Program-made: the position numbers and the translations under genes
Notes under the pieces: generated by a model
Databases searched by the model: none
What the model saw: the letters and a program-made list of their open reading frames with translations, nothing else
Told to the model about the DNA's origin: nothing
Shown: positions 33,979 to 42,037 of the stretch, piece after piece
Position numbering within the stretch: position 1 is the first letter of the stretch
Layout of the letters: each line of letters opens with the position of its first letter
Assembly (NCBI RefSeq): GCF_016429155.1
Contig: NZ_JAELUC010000028.1
Coordinates: forward strand, 1 to 48,514
Reading direction: 5' to 3'
Length of the DNA: 48,514 bases
Source: Pedobacter sp. ASV12
GTDB lineage: Bacteria > Bacteroidota > Bacteroidia > Sphingobacteriales > Sphingobacteriaceae

Positions 33979-34998
33979 TTACCTGTAAATCAACTGATAA
34001 ATTTGTCCGCGGTTGCCGGTGAGCAGCACCAAGCTTCCTTTTTTGGCTTTTTGCAGGGCATTAAAGTTTTGAGTAGAAATATTTGTCCAGGTTTTACCAC
34101 CATCTGTCGATACATCGGTGCCTGATGAACCTGTAGCAAAACAAAGCTGCTCGTTAACATATTCAACTGCCGAGCGATAGCCCAGCACGGGCTTTTCTGG
34201 CTTAAACCAGCTTTTGCCGCCATTTTTGGTTAAGAGCACATTATTGGTGTTTTCTTTGTCTTTAAGATAGTTGCCCCCCACTACAATCCCTTTTCTATTG
34301 TTAAAAAAGGCGATAGAGAATGGTCCGGTACTATTTTCTCCTTGGATAATCGGACATTGATAAACTTTCCAGCGATGCCCGTAGTTGGGCGAGTAGTAGA
34401 TGTTTGAAGTTGAGCCTCCCGTGGCTATCCATACTTTGCCATCGGGTGCCGTTCTGATGGTGGTACCGCTTGCGGCAAAACCCGCTTCGCCCGCTTTGAG
34501 GTCTTTTTTCAACTGGGCCGAAATATCCTGCCAGGTCAAGCCGCCATCAACGGTTTTGAGCAGCTGCATTTTGTTTTTGATCGGATCGCCGAAGATAATG
34601 CCTTGTTGTGCATCCCAAAAGCCCATTCCGTCTAAAAATATGGCCGAATCGGTATTTTTATAAACCTCACGCCAAGTTTTGCCACCGTCAATAGTCGACA
34701 GCACATAAGCCGGCGAACCCGCATTCACCACAATAGCCTTCAGTTTGTCAAAAGCCTCGATATCCCTGAAATCAAGCTTTTCATAGCCCTTCGGCTGGAC
34801 CCACTCCCATGTTTTGCCACCATTGAGGGTTTTGCCTACATAACCGTTGCTGCCACTTACCCAAGCTATCGAATCGCTAACCACTGAAAGGCCACGCATA
34901 CTGGTGTTTTTACCGGTTGCCAGTTGTTTTAACGTATAGTTTTGGGCCATGCCCCAAAAAGGGCAAAGCAAAAAAACACAAAGTAGCTTTTTGAACAT
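33979..34998 (-). CDS. Secreted Ycf48/BNR-repeat beta-propeller protein
   Basis: This 339-aa protein has a signal peptide (~1-18, ending GMAQ). The rest is a beta-propeller built of at least five blades marked by Asp-box-like turns: NGGKTWEW, DGGKTWRE, DGGLTWQD, NGGKSWFK and DGGKTWTN. These belong to the Ycf48-related/sialidase-like superfamily. Catalytic sialidase residues are not evident, and annotation as an oxidoreductase in this family is not supported by anything visible. A scaffold or binding role is more likely. It is separated by 25 bp from the following DUF2147 gene upstream on the same strand and may share its transcript. Confidence 0.85.
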   Translation of the reverse strand: MFKKLLCVFLLCPFWGMAQNYTLKQLATGKNTSMRGLSVVSDSIAWVSGSNGYVGKTLNGGKTWEWVQPKGYEKLDFRDIEAFDKLKAIVVNAGSPAYVLSTIDGGKTWREVYKNTDSAIFLDGMGFWDAQQGIIFGDPIKNKMQLLKTVDGGLTWQDISAQLKKDLKAGEAGFAASGTTIRTAPDGKVWIATGGSTSNIYYSPNYGHRWKVYQCPIIQGENSTGPFSIAFFNNRKGIVVGGNYLKDKENTNNVLLTKNGGKSWFKPEKPVLGYRSAVEYVNEQLCFATGSSGTDVSTDGGKTWTNISTQNFNALQKAKKGSLVLLTGNRGQIYQLIYR

Positions 34999-35023
34999 AA
35001 CAGGGATTTTAAAGGCGTTTGGC

Positions 35024-35458
35024 CTATTTTACTCTTTTCCAGCTTTCAGACCGGCCAATTAGCGAAATGCCAATATAGCCTCTAATGTTAAGCTGTCCGT
35101 TTTCTTTCAACGTGATATTGCAACTATAAGTCTTGCCGGTTTTAGGATCGTAGATGCTGCCGTCGGTCCATCTTTTATCTTCAAAAACAAAATCCTTCAG
35201 AATTTCCAATCCCAATAAAGGCTTGTTCCTGAGGCTTGTATTCGGATTTTTGACATCGGTTTTTGGTTTACCGTGTTCGTCGTTCGGTTCTTTGATCCAA
35301 GCCAGTTTGCCAAAATACTTGTCGCCTTTTTTATAGATTTCTATTTGGCCTTCACCAGAAGGGTTCACCCATTTGCCCAGGATATCGTCATTCTTTTGAG
35401 CAAAAACAGAAAGCGTGGAGAGCGCTAGTATCAACAAAAAGGATAGTTTCTTAACCAT
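35024..35458 (-). CDS. DUF2147 domain-containing secreted protein
   Basis: This 144-aa protein has a signal peptide (~1-20) followed by a small beta-barrel fold. ILGKWVNPSGEGQIEIYK and KYFGKLAWIKEPNDEHGKP are the signature strands, followed by LLGLEILKDFVFEDKRWTDG and a terminal LIGRSESWKRV. DUF2147 proteins are common and uncharacterised in Bacteroidota; the family may bind lipids or solvent-like ligands, but no catalytic residues are recognised. It probably begins the short unit with the Ycf48-like gene. Confidence 0.9.
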   Translation of the reverse strand: MVKKLSFLLILALSTLSVFAQKNDDILGKWVNPSGEGQIEIYKKGDKYFGKLAWIKEPNDEHGKPKTDVKNPNTSLRNKPLLGLEILKDFVFEDKRWTDGSIYDPKTGKTYSCNITLKENGQLNIRGYIGISLIGRSESWKRVK

Positions 35459-35498
35459 AAGATGTGCTTTAGCTAGGCTAATTTAGCGATTAGGAATG

Positions 35499-35529
35499 AA
35501 AAATAAAACTTGGGTGCAACAGCACCAAG
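35499..35529 (-). terminator. Rho-independent terminator of the DinB-to-small-protein cluster
   Basis: On the minus strand a stem CTTGGTGC / GCACCCAAG (one bulged base, loop TGTT) spans 35509-35529 and is followed by TTTTATTTTT (35499-35508). It lies directly downstream of the small gene at 35599 and upstream of the DUF2147 gene, so it ends the cluster. Confidence 0.8.
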
Positions 35530-35598
35530 CTAATTTTACATTCAAACTTCTTTAAGCCAAGGCTCCAAATACATCATCAAGCCCCACTTTGGCGCGTA

Positions 35599-35853
35599 TT
35601 AACGCCGGGTAAACAAGGTCGCCACGGGCTGAAAATCGTCGGGGAGCACGCTAGCCTCAAAACCGTTTGCCAGGAGCAGTTTAATGATCGAATGGGGACA
35701 AACCACGCCATTGACACATTGAATGCGAAGAATCAGGTCGCAATCTTCTAAATCGAAGTTGGCCTGATACTCGCTAAAACTTTGGTGTATCTGATCGACG
35801 ATGTTTTTGGCATCTTCGCCATGGGCTACGTTTGTCTTAAAAACTTCTACCAT
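35599..35853 (-). CDS. Small protein, possibly heavy-metal-associated-like fold
   Basis: This 84-aa protein has the sequence start MVEVFKTNVAHGEDAKNIVD, with FDLEDCDLILRIQC and a C-terminal LLLANGFEASVLPD. The alternation of strands and helices and the FEASVLPD end resemble the beta-alpha-beta of HMA/ACT-like small proteins. The usual CxxC metal motif is absent, so metal binding is not supported. It ends the cluster of small stress-type genes before a terminator. The function is not known. Confidence 0.7.
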   Translation of the reverse strand: MVEVFKTNVAHGEDAKNIVDQIHQSFSEYQANFDLEDCDLILRIQCVNGVVCPHSIIKLLLANGFEASVLPDDFQPVATLFTRR

Positions 35854-35995
35854 AGGTATTTCACATCAACTTGTATATTTTCTCGTTCACCACAACGTCT
35901 TTGCCTACCCTTTTGCAGGGCAATGGCGCTCTATTTTTCGGGTTCGTTTATTTGAAGCTGGCGCCTTCGCCATTGCATCAAACCTTATTAACCAT

Positions 35996-36382
35996 TTATT
36001 GTCTGATCATTTTATGGTAGCTGATGTAAGAAGTGAGCAGCACGGCAAATACAACCAAAGGGAAGAACGACATCCCTACTGCACCGTCGACAGCCAAATG
36101 GCCAATGAATGCCGAAAGGTATTTGATGCCACAGCCTACATAAGCCCATTCTTTGATACGCTTGCCAAAAAACGGCAGGATCAAAATCAATCCGCCAATA
36201 AAATGACCTATGCCGATTTCCATGGCCAGCCAAGTGGGAATGCCCAAATGTCTGGTGCCTTCTACGGCTTCGGGGCTGTTCATAAAAAATATGCCCGGCA
36301 GGATAAATAAGGCCAGTAGGCCCGTCGAAACCCAGAAAACTATTTTCGCGGTTTTGTTCGGTTTTTTCGTTTGATTTTCCAT
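35996..36382 (-). CDS. DoxX family membrane protein
   Basis: This 128-aa protein has four membrane segments (~13-33, ~50-70, ~78-96 and ~102-122). The charged loops and the FIGGLILILPFFGKRIKEWAYVG region are typical of the DoxX family. No catalytic residues are expected. It follows the VOC-protein gene by four bases on the same strand. The role is unknown; related proteins occur with redox and detoxification genes. Confidence 0.85.
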   Translation of the reverse strand: MENQTKKPNKTAKIVFWVSTGLLALFILPGIFFMNSPEAVEGTRHLGIPTWLAMEIGIGHFIGGLILILPFFGKRIKEWAYVGCGIKYLSAFIGHLAVDGAVGMSFFPLVVFAVLLTSYISYHKMIRQ

Positions 36383-36386
36383 CCTC

Positions 36387-36812
36387 TTATTTTTGGTTGT
36401 AATCGTAGTTCACCATCCATTGAATGCCGAATTTATCGGTCAACTGGCCATAGTAGGCATTCCAGAACATTTTTTGCAAAGGCATAACTATTTGTCCGCC
36501 TTCGGCCAAGCCATTGAAAAGCTTATCGGCTTCGGCTTCGCTTTCGGCGCCTATCGAAATAGACATGTTGCTGCCGGGTTTTACCTGTACCATACTGCTT
36601 GGCACATCAGTTCCCATTAAAATGCTGGTTGGGCCAATTGGAAGCGCTACGTGCATAATGCCTTCCTGATCTTCCTTCGTCATGCCTTCGCATCCCGGCG
36701 TATCTTTAAAGCGCATCAAGGCCGTAAATTCGCCACCAAATACTGATTTGTAAAAATTGAATACTTCTTCGGTATTGCCGTTAAAGTTTAAGTAAGTGTT
36801 TAATGTTGCCAT
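36387..36812 (-). CDS. VOC family protein, PhnB-like
   Basis: This 141-aa protein is a glyoxalase/bleomycin-resistance-fold protein of the PhnB-type group. LNFNGNTEEVFNFYKSVFGGEFT at its start and IMHVALPIGPTSILMGTD in the middle are characteristic, and FGIQWMVNYDY closes the fold. The metal-binding residues of true glyoxalases are not evident, as is usual in PhnB-like members, so enzymatic activity is uncertain. It belongs to a run of small genes with the DinB proteins upstream and DoxX downstream. Confidence 0.92.
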   Translation of the reverse strand: MATLNTYLNFNGNTEEVFNFYKSVFGGEFTALMRFKDTPGCEGMTKEDQEGIMHVALPIGPTSILMGTDVPSSMVQVKPGSNMSISIGAESEAEADKLFNGLAEGGQIVMPLQKMFWNAYYGQLTDKFGIQWMVNYDYNQK

Positions 36813-36871
36813 CTTGTTTGTTATTTTTTTGTTTTAATGAGGTTATTGGTTTATGGACTAGGGTTCTACTA

Positions 36872-37384
36872 TCAATTAGCCAGCTGCTGATAAGCCCTGT
36901 TCAGCTGATTGGTATGCCTTATGGTATGAAGCATCACAAAATGGAGGGCTTCCAGGCGAGTAACATAGCCAATACCAGGCAGTTCGAAACCTAGGCAAGT
37001 GGCATCGAGGTCCAAATCGGCTATGGCTTTGGTTAAGGTCTCGTTAATGGCTTTTATGTTGTCCAAATGAGGTTCCTTTTCGTAGTTTTTTATTTCGGGA
37101 CGTACAAAATCCGGTGCTTCCATCTTCGAATCGAAGTTGAGCATGATGTTCTTCAGCAAACCAATATGCTGATCAGCCGGCCTTTCGGTTTGCCGGGTTT
37201 CGCCATAAAGCATATCGGCAAAACCGCCGTTGGCCAGGGTAAGATGCTGTACGATTTGGCCGGGTGTCCAGCTGCCTTCGGAAGGAACCAGGTTATATTG
37301 TTCGTTACCAAATTGTTGTGTGGCTTTTGTCCAATTGGCAAAAGCCTGATCCAATTCTTGTTGCAAGGTTGTTTGCGTTGTCAT
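36872..37384 (-). CDS. DinB family protein
   Basis: This 170-aa four-helix protein of the DinB/YfiT-like superfamily has GSWTPGQIVQHLTLANGGFAD containing the first metal-ligand His, and LEALHFVMLHTIRHTNQLNR with the other two His near the C-terminus. The three-His site suggests a metal-dependent role, such as thiol transfer in characterised relatives. It is the second of two DinB genes in tandem, 12 bp after the first. Confidence 0.92.
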   Translation of the reverse strand: MTTQTTLQQELDQAFANWTKATQQFGNEQYNLVPSEGSWTPGQIVQHLTLANGGFADMLYGETRQTERPADQHIGLLKNIMLNFDSKMEAPDFVRPEIKNYEKEPHLDNIKAINETLTKAIADLDLDATCLGFELPGIGYVTRLEALHFVMLHTIRHTNQLNRAYQQLAN

Positions 37385-37396
37385 AATCTTTAAATT

Positions 37397-37897
37397 TTAC
37401 ATGTATTTCATTGCCGGATAATTAAGCAGGCGACGCCATAAAGCGATTTGACCGATGCAGTTCGCTTCGCGATAGGTATTGAATGTTACCATATCATACA
37501 AGGGAAAGCTCATGTTCATTTCCGGGAACTCGAGGATTTTATCGAGCTCGGCATCACTAGCCTGCATCAGTTTTTCGCGCAGGATCGGCGAAATATGCGC
37601 CCAGTCTTTTTGATAGCTTTCGAGCGATGGATATTGTACATCGTCCTGAATGCCTTTGTTATGTTTAAACAGCTCATGCGATTGGGCTTTGTGGTCGATA
37701 CCAAACCAGTTAGCCAGTTCGAAGCGGCCTTCGAGCATGCTGCCTGCCAACCAGGCGACATGATTTGCCTTGGTATCTAGGCGTTTATGCGCATCGGCAT
37801 CGGCAATGCCATCCAATACGCTATTGAAATAAGTGCTGTGCATGTCGTACAATACAACGATGGCAAACATGCGGTTACTTTTGGGTTGAGTTTCCAT
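37397..37897 (-). CDS. DinB superfamily protein (divergent)
   Basis: This 166-aa helical protein has TKANHVAWLAGSMLEGRFELAN near the middle and REANCIGQIALWRRLLNYP at the end, a position matching the DinB metal-ligand helix. The usual second/third His (HxxxH) are not visible in the last helix, where Q and W occur, so metal binding may be lost. The first His in NHVAW is present. It is transcribed before the other DinB protein, away from the GlxA-type regulator. Confidence 0.8.
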   Translation of the reverse strand: METQPKSNRMFAIVVLYDMHSTYFNSVLDGIADADAHKRLDTKANHVAWLAGSMLEGRFELANWFGIDHKAQSHELFKHNKGIQDDVQYPSLESYQKDWAHISPILREKLMQASDAELDKILEFPEMNMSFPLYDMVTFNTYREANCIGQIALWRRLLNYPAMKYM

Positions 37898-37973
37898 ATT
37901 GTTTTTTGTTTATGCTAAGTTAAGCCATGTTTAACTGGATATGGACTGCTAAAAAAGTCAACCTTGGGGGGTA

Positions 37974-38002
37974 TTTGAGACATTTTTATTATCTTAGTTC
38001 TG
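37974..38002 (+). promoter_or_regulatory. Promoter of the GlxA-type regulator
   Basis: TTTG (37974-37977) and TAGTTCTG (37995-38002), a 1-mismatch -7 box, are separated by 17 bases, the standard Bacteroidota spacing. The start codon lies 20 bp downstream. Confidence 0.5.
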
Positions 38003-38021
38003 CAACAATCCTATCCTTACC

Positions 38022-38990
38022 ATGCGACAAATCGGCGTGCTGCTCAGCAAAAGCTATAAATTATTAAGTATTGCAGCCATTTTAGAGGTTTTTGAAACCG
38101 TCAACAAATTTTACGAGGCAGATGGTCTTCCCCTGCCTTTTCACATCAACATACTGACTTCTGAAGAGACTCTGGCCACACAAAAGGAGGCTTTTGGTTA
38201 TACCTTGCAAAGCATTAAAGAAGCCGAAACCATGGAAATTATCCTTATTCCGGCTTTTACCTCAGATAACATGGCCGAAACCCTGCAGGCCAACTATGCC
38301 TGCATACCGCATTTGATTAGGCAATATAATGCCGGAGCCTGCGTAGGCACTTTCTGCACCGGGGCTTTTTTGTTGGGCGCGAGCGGTTTGCTGAACGGAA
38401 AAATCGCCACTACGCACGTAGATGCCAGCAATGGCTTTGCGCAGGCATTTCCATCGGTAAAGCTTAAGGCCGACAAAACCGTAACGCAAGACGGCCGTTT
38501 GTATACCAGTGGCGGTGCTACTTCTTCGTTCCACCTCTTGCTGCATTTGGTACACGAATATTGTGGCAAGGAAATGGCCATCAAAATTGCCAAGGTTTTT
38601 GCCATTGACATGGACAGGGATAAACAGTCTTATTTCAGCACTTTTCAGCCCTCTAAAGACCATAACGACGATTTGGTGGCCTCGGCACAGGCCAAAATAG
38701 AAAGCAATTACCAAGATGCCGCCACCATTGAAGAACTGATTAAGGATATTCCTTCGAGCCGGCGCAATATTGTAAGGCGCTTTAAACAGATTACGGGCAT
38801 TACCCCGATCGAGTACCTGCAGCAAACCCGCATCGAAGCCGCCAAAAAACTCTTGGTAAAAACTGGCCAGCAGATGTCTGAAATTATTTTCAACTCGGGC
38901 TATAGCGACCCCAAGGCTTTTAGAAAAGTATTTAAGAAAAGTGTAGGCATGACACCTTCGCAGTATCGGGAGAAATTTCAGGTGAGGTAA
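38022..38990 (+). CDS. GlxA family (DJ-1/PfpI plus AraC HTH) transcriptional regulator
   Basis: This 322-aa protein has two parts. Residues ~5-190 form a DJ-1/PfpI-type domain, with the nucleophile-elbow-like GTFCTGAFLLGASGLL and the following IATTHVDASNGFAQAFP. An AraC double helix-turn-helix at ~220-320 shows IEELIKDIPSSRRNIVRRFKQ and MSEIIFNSGYSDPKAFRKVF with KKSVGMTPSQYR. In GlxA proteins the DJ-1-like domain senses a ligand rather than acting as a protease. It diverges from the DinB/VOC/DoxX cluster, which is its most likely target. No repeated site was found in the shared spacer. Confidence 0.93.
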   Translation: MRQIGVLLSKSYKLLSIAAILEVFETVNKFYEADGLPLPFHINILTSEETLATQKEAFGYTLQSIKEAETMEIILIPAFTSDNMAETLQANYACIPHLIRQYNAGACVGTFCTGAFLLGASGLLNGKIATTHVDASNGFAQAFPSVKLKADKTVTQDGRLYTSGGATSSFHLLLHLVHEYCGKEMAIKIAKVFAIDMDRDKQSYFSTFQPSKDHNDDLVASAQAKIESNYQDAATIEELIKDIPSSRRNIVRRFKQITGITPIEYLQQTRIEAAKKLLVKTGQQMSEIIFNSGYSDPKAFRKVFKKSVGMTPSQYREKFQVR

Positions 38991-39022
38991 GCCTTTAGCC
39001 TCTCTAGTCGAGGGCAAAAGGC
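38991..39022. terminator. Hairpin between convergent genes
   Basis: GCCTTT (38991-38996) and AAAGGC (39017-39022), with inner GCCTC/GAGGGC pairing, form an imperfect stem around TCTAGTC. It lies between the convergent GlxA-type gene and the Kdp-linked kinase gene. There is no T-run, so it is a moderate candidate. Confidence 0.5.
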
Positions 39023-39049
39023 TGGCCACGTTTTTCAAACTTTACCAAT

Positions 39050-40822
39050 CTATACTACTGGCAAAGCAAAGCAAAACCTGCTGCCTTCGCCAATGGCACT
39101 TTCTACCCAAATACGGCCTTGTTCGGCCTCGATAAAATCCTTAGAGATAGCCAAGCCCAAACCCGATCCCGATTTGTTTTGCCCATCGGTTGGCACTTGG
39201 TAATAGCGATCAAAGAGTTTCTTTTGGTATTGTTCCTCAATACCTTTTCCAAAATCACGAACCGAAAATTCAACAAAACCATGCTGTTCGCTCACCTGTA
39301 CCAATACTTTCGATTTTTCGGAGCTGTAGCGCAGGGCATTCGACAGGAAATTAACCAGCACCCAAGCCGTTTTCTGTACATCGGCATTAACGGCAGGCAA
39401 TTTTGCAGGTACATTTAACTCTAAGCGGATTTCTTTTTGTTCGGCCTGAAAGTTCACTGCGTCTATGGCCAGTCCTACAATAGCGGCAGGATTAGTCCGT
39501 ACAAAATTGAGCTGCAGGTTTCCGGTTTCTACCTGGGCCAGATCGAGCAGTTCGCTGGTGATCTTCAACAGGCGTTCGCTATCTTCCTTAATGTGTTTCA
39601 CCAGCTCGCTCTGTTCCTGGTTCATAGTGCCTACCCTTTCGTCGTTGAGCAGCTTTAAACTCATTTTGATCGAGGATAGCGGTGTTTTCAGCTCGTGCGA
39701 AACCGTGGCAATGAAATTGGTTTTGGCTTCGTCGAGCTCCTTGAACTGGGTGATGTTTTTGAGCACATAAACCTTGCCTACCGATTTGCCAACGGCAATC
39801 AGCGTGGGATCGTTAAACTCATCGAAATTGGGAATGGTAATTTCGCGCTGTTCGAGCAAAAAGTAGGATTCCTTTTCGTCGGCATAGATTTTCAAAGGCT
39901 CTTTGCTGTTTTTATCCGCCAATATCCTTTGGAGCAACTCGTTCCTTTGGGCCAATTCATCGGCACTTTTACCGACTGCCACGGCCGAATCGAGGTTAAG
40001 CAACTGTGCGGCAACCTTATTGAGGAACAAAATTTCCTGCTTTTCGTTTAAGCCGATAATGGCATCCTGCATCTGCTCGATAATGGTTTCAATGCGCTGC
40101 TTTTCCGATTTGATTTTGGCTACATTGCTGTTGTCCCAGTTTTTGAGTTCCAATGCCATTTTGTTAAAAGCCAAAGCCAGTTCGCTAAACTCGTCGTGCC
40201 CTTTAAAATTAAGGTGCTGCTTGTAGTTTTTACGGCTGATTTCGCGAATACCTTCCAACAGTTCACGCAATGGATTGGCAATAAAGCCCGGAAAGTTGAC
40301 AATAAAGCTGAATAGGATAATAAAAGTAACCGAAGCGGTAATGCTCAAAAAAAGCGTCGCCCTTTCGGTAGCCTGCTGCGCCTTTTCGTTTTTCCTGACA
40401 ATGGCGTTCATGTTCAGCTCGTCGATATTGCGCAGCTGCAAATGGATCTCGTTCATAGCTTCGCGTTGCTGCGCAAATATCACATTGGGCTGTTTGAGTC
40501 GATCGAAGGCTTGCCGAAGAGCCAATACCGCCGCCTTTTCGCCGGGTTCGGTCACGTTGGCTTCTTCCAATTGCAAAGCCTTTTCAATGGGTGCCGCATT
40601 TATTGGGTTGATGGTGCCGTTTTGGGCATCGAGTGCCGTGCGGATATCATTTACATACACCAACGACTTATAGTTGTCTTTCAAAATCACTTTCGAACGT
40701 GAGGCGATCTCGTTGATATGGTAAAGGGAAATGGCGCCAAAGCTGATCACAACCAGGAACAAAAAGCCAAATCCAAGCCGAAGTTTTGTTTTTATCTTCA
40801 TCGCTTTAAATTTAATATTCAT
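39050..40822 (-). CDS. Stand-alone sensor histidine kinase of the kdp operon
   Basis: This 590-aa inner-membrane kinase starts right after the kdpD stop (TAA then ATG at 40822). Its domains are: a membrane segment at ~15-35; a periplasmic helical sensor (~40-165) of CHASE3/4HB type; a second membrane segment at ~168-188; a HAMP domain at ~190-250; a PAS-like domain at ~265-365; and a HisKA/HATPase core. NFIATVSHELKTPLSSIK has His at about 376, and NFLSNALRYSSEKSKV, FSVRDFGKGI and KSGSGLGLAIS are the N-, D- and G-boxes. In typical KdpD these kinase domains are fused to the N-terminal sensor; here they form a separate protein with its own sensor. Confidence 0.9.
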   Translation of the reverse strand: MNIKFKAMKIKTKLRLGFGFLFLVVISFGAISLYHINEIASRSKVILKDNYKSLVYVNDIRTALDAQNGTINPINAAPIEKALQLEEANVTEPGEKAAVLALRQAFDRLKQPNVIFAQQREAMNEIHLQLRNIDELNMNAIVRKNEKAQQATERATLFLSITASVTFIILFSFIVNFPGFIANPLRELLEGIREISRKNYKQHLNFKGHDEFSELALAFNKMALELKNWDNSNVAKIKSEKQRIETIIEQMQDAIIGLNEKQEILFLNKVAAQLLNLDSAVAVGKSADELAQRNELLQRILADKNSKEPLKIYADEKESYFLLEQREITIPNFDEFNDPTLIAVGKSVGKVYVLKNITQFKELDEAKTNFIATVSHELKTPLSSIKMSLKLLNDERVGTMNQEQSELVKHIKEDSERLLKITSELLDLAQVETGNLQLNFVRTNPAAIVGLAIDAVNFQAEQKEIRLELNVPAKLPAVNADVQKTAWVLVNFLSNALRYSSEKSKVLVQVSEQHGFVEFSVRDFGKGIEEQYQKKLFDRYYQVPTDGQNKSGSGLGLAISKDFIEAEQGRIWVESAIGEGSRFCFALPVV

Positions 40823-41935
40823 TTAAGACAAAATAACCAAGTCGGTATCCCTTGCTGCCATGGCCTTGAGCAATTGGTTAAACAAATTGGTGCGCCAAAT
40901 GAGCTGGAACAGGTTAAAATGGGGCTTACCGATACAAATGGTCGTTATTTCTCTTGCGGTGGCCAACTGGATAATGGTTTTGGTAATCTCATCGCTTTTG
41001 ATCCGGATTACTTCAGCCCCCAATTCGGTGGCCAACTTCAAATTGTTCAGTAAATATCGCTGTTTATCCAGCTTAATTTTATCGGCCTGTTCATGGGTGC
41101 TTTGCACGTACAAAACCAGCCAGGGCGAATGGTAATAGGAAGCCAGCCGGGCCGTTTTTCTAATCACCACCCTTGCCGTATCCGGATTGGAGGAAATGCA
41201 GGCCAAGAACCTCTCCTGGCGTAATTTAACCTGTTTGGGCACTTCCCTGTTTACTTTCCGCTCTACCTGATGGGCTACTTCCTTTAGCGCCAGTTCCCGC
41301 AGCTGCAGTATTTTCTCCGACTGGAAAAAATTATTCAAGGCCTGCTCAATCTTGTTTTCCCGATAGATCTTGCCTTCTTTTAACCGCGTAAGCAATTCGT
41401 CGGCTGTTAAATCGATATTCACGATTTCATCGGCCAGCTCCAAAATCTTGTCGGGGATCCTTTCGGTAACCGGAACGCCTGTAATCTGTTCAACTTCTCC
41501 GTTGATGCTTTCGAGGTGTTGGATATTAACCGCCGAAATCACACTGATACCCGCTTCTAAAATATCGTAAACATCTTGCCAGCGCTTGGCATTTTTGCTG
41601 CCTTCGGCATTGGTATGGGCCAGCTCGTCTACAATTACCACTTCGGGATGCGCATTGAGAATAGCCTGCAGATCCATTTCCTCCAATTCTTTGGCTTTGT
41701 AGAAAATCTTTTTGCGCGGAATAACCGGCAAGCCATCGAGCAGGGCATGCGTTTCTTTCCTCAAATGGGTTTCGATGTAACCGATACGCACATCTACCCC
41801 GCTTGCCAACAAGGCATGGGCCTCCTGCAGCATGCGGTAGGTTTTGCCCACGCCCGCGCTCATGCCCATGTAGATCTTGAGCTTGCCCCTGCGGTTTTTC
41901 TTAACCAGCGCGATAAATTCGTTTACATTTTCCAT
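40823..41935 (-). CDS. kdpD: KdpD N-terminal sensor half (KdpD domain plus Usp)
   Basis: This 370-aa cytoplasmic protein covers only the first half of classical KdpD (~900 aa). The KdpD domain is at ~18-230, with a Walker A-like GMSAGVGKT at 24-32 and Walker B-like EVVIVDELAHTN. The Usp-type nucleotide-binding domain is at ~245-365. The transmembrane, DHp and ATPase parts are missing; the next gene supplies a kinase with its own membrane sensor. Immediate adjacency suggests the two proteins form the functional sensor, reading cytoplasmic potassium or second-messenger state and passing it to the kinase. This split is known in some bacteria, but the signalling partner here is unproven. Confidence 0.93.
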   Translation of the reverse strand: MENVNEFIALVKKNRRGKLKIYMGMSAGVGKTYRMLQEAHALLASGVDVRIGYIETHLRKETHALLDGLPVIPRKKIFYKAKELEEMDLQAILNAHPEVVIVDELAHTNAEGSKNAKRWQDVYDILEAGISVISAVNIQHLESINGEVEQITGVPVTERIPDKILELADEIVNIDLTADELLTRLKEGKIYRENKIEQALNNFFQSEKILQLRELALKEVAHQVERKVNREVPKQVKLRQERFLACISSNPDTARVVIRKTARLASYYHSPWLVLYVQSTHEQADKIKLDKQRYLLNNLKLATELGAEVIRIKSDEITKTIIQLATAREITTICIGKPHFNLFQLIWRTNLFNQLLKAMAARDTDLVILS

Positions 41936-42037
41936 TTTGCGTTTGACAAAGTGCCTAATCTTTAAAGCTGTTGTAATTGTTTAACAAACTTCCCAATGAA
42001 CCAATGAGCTAATGACTAATGAACTATAAATATTTCC

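Noticed and set aside
38262..39038. 258-codon antisense frame over the GlxA-type regulator
   Set aside because: Opposes a well-supported regulator gene and has no motif of its own.
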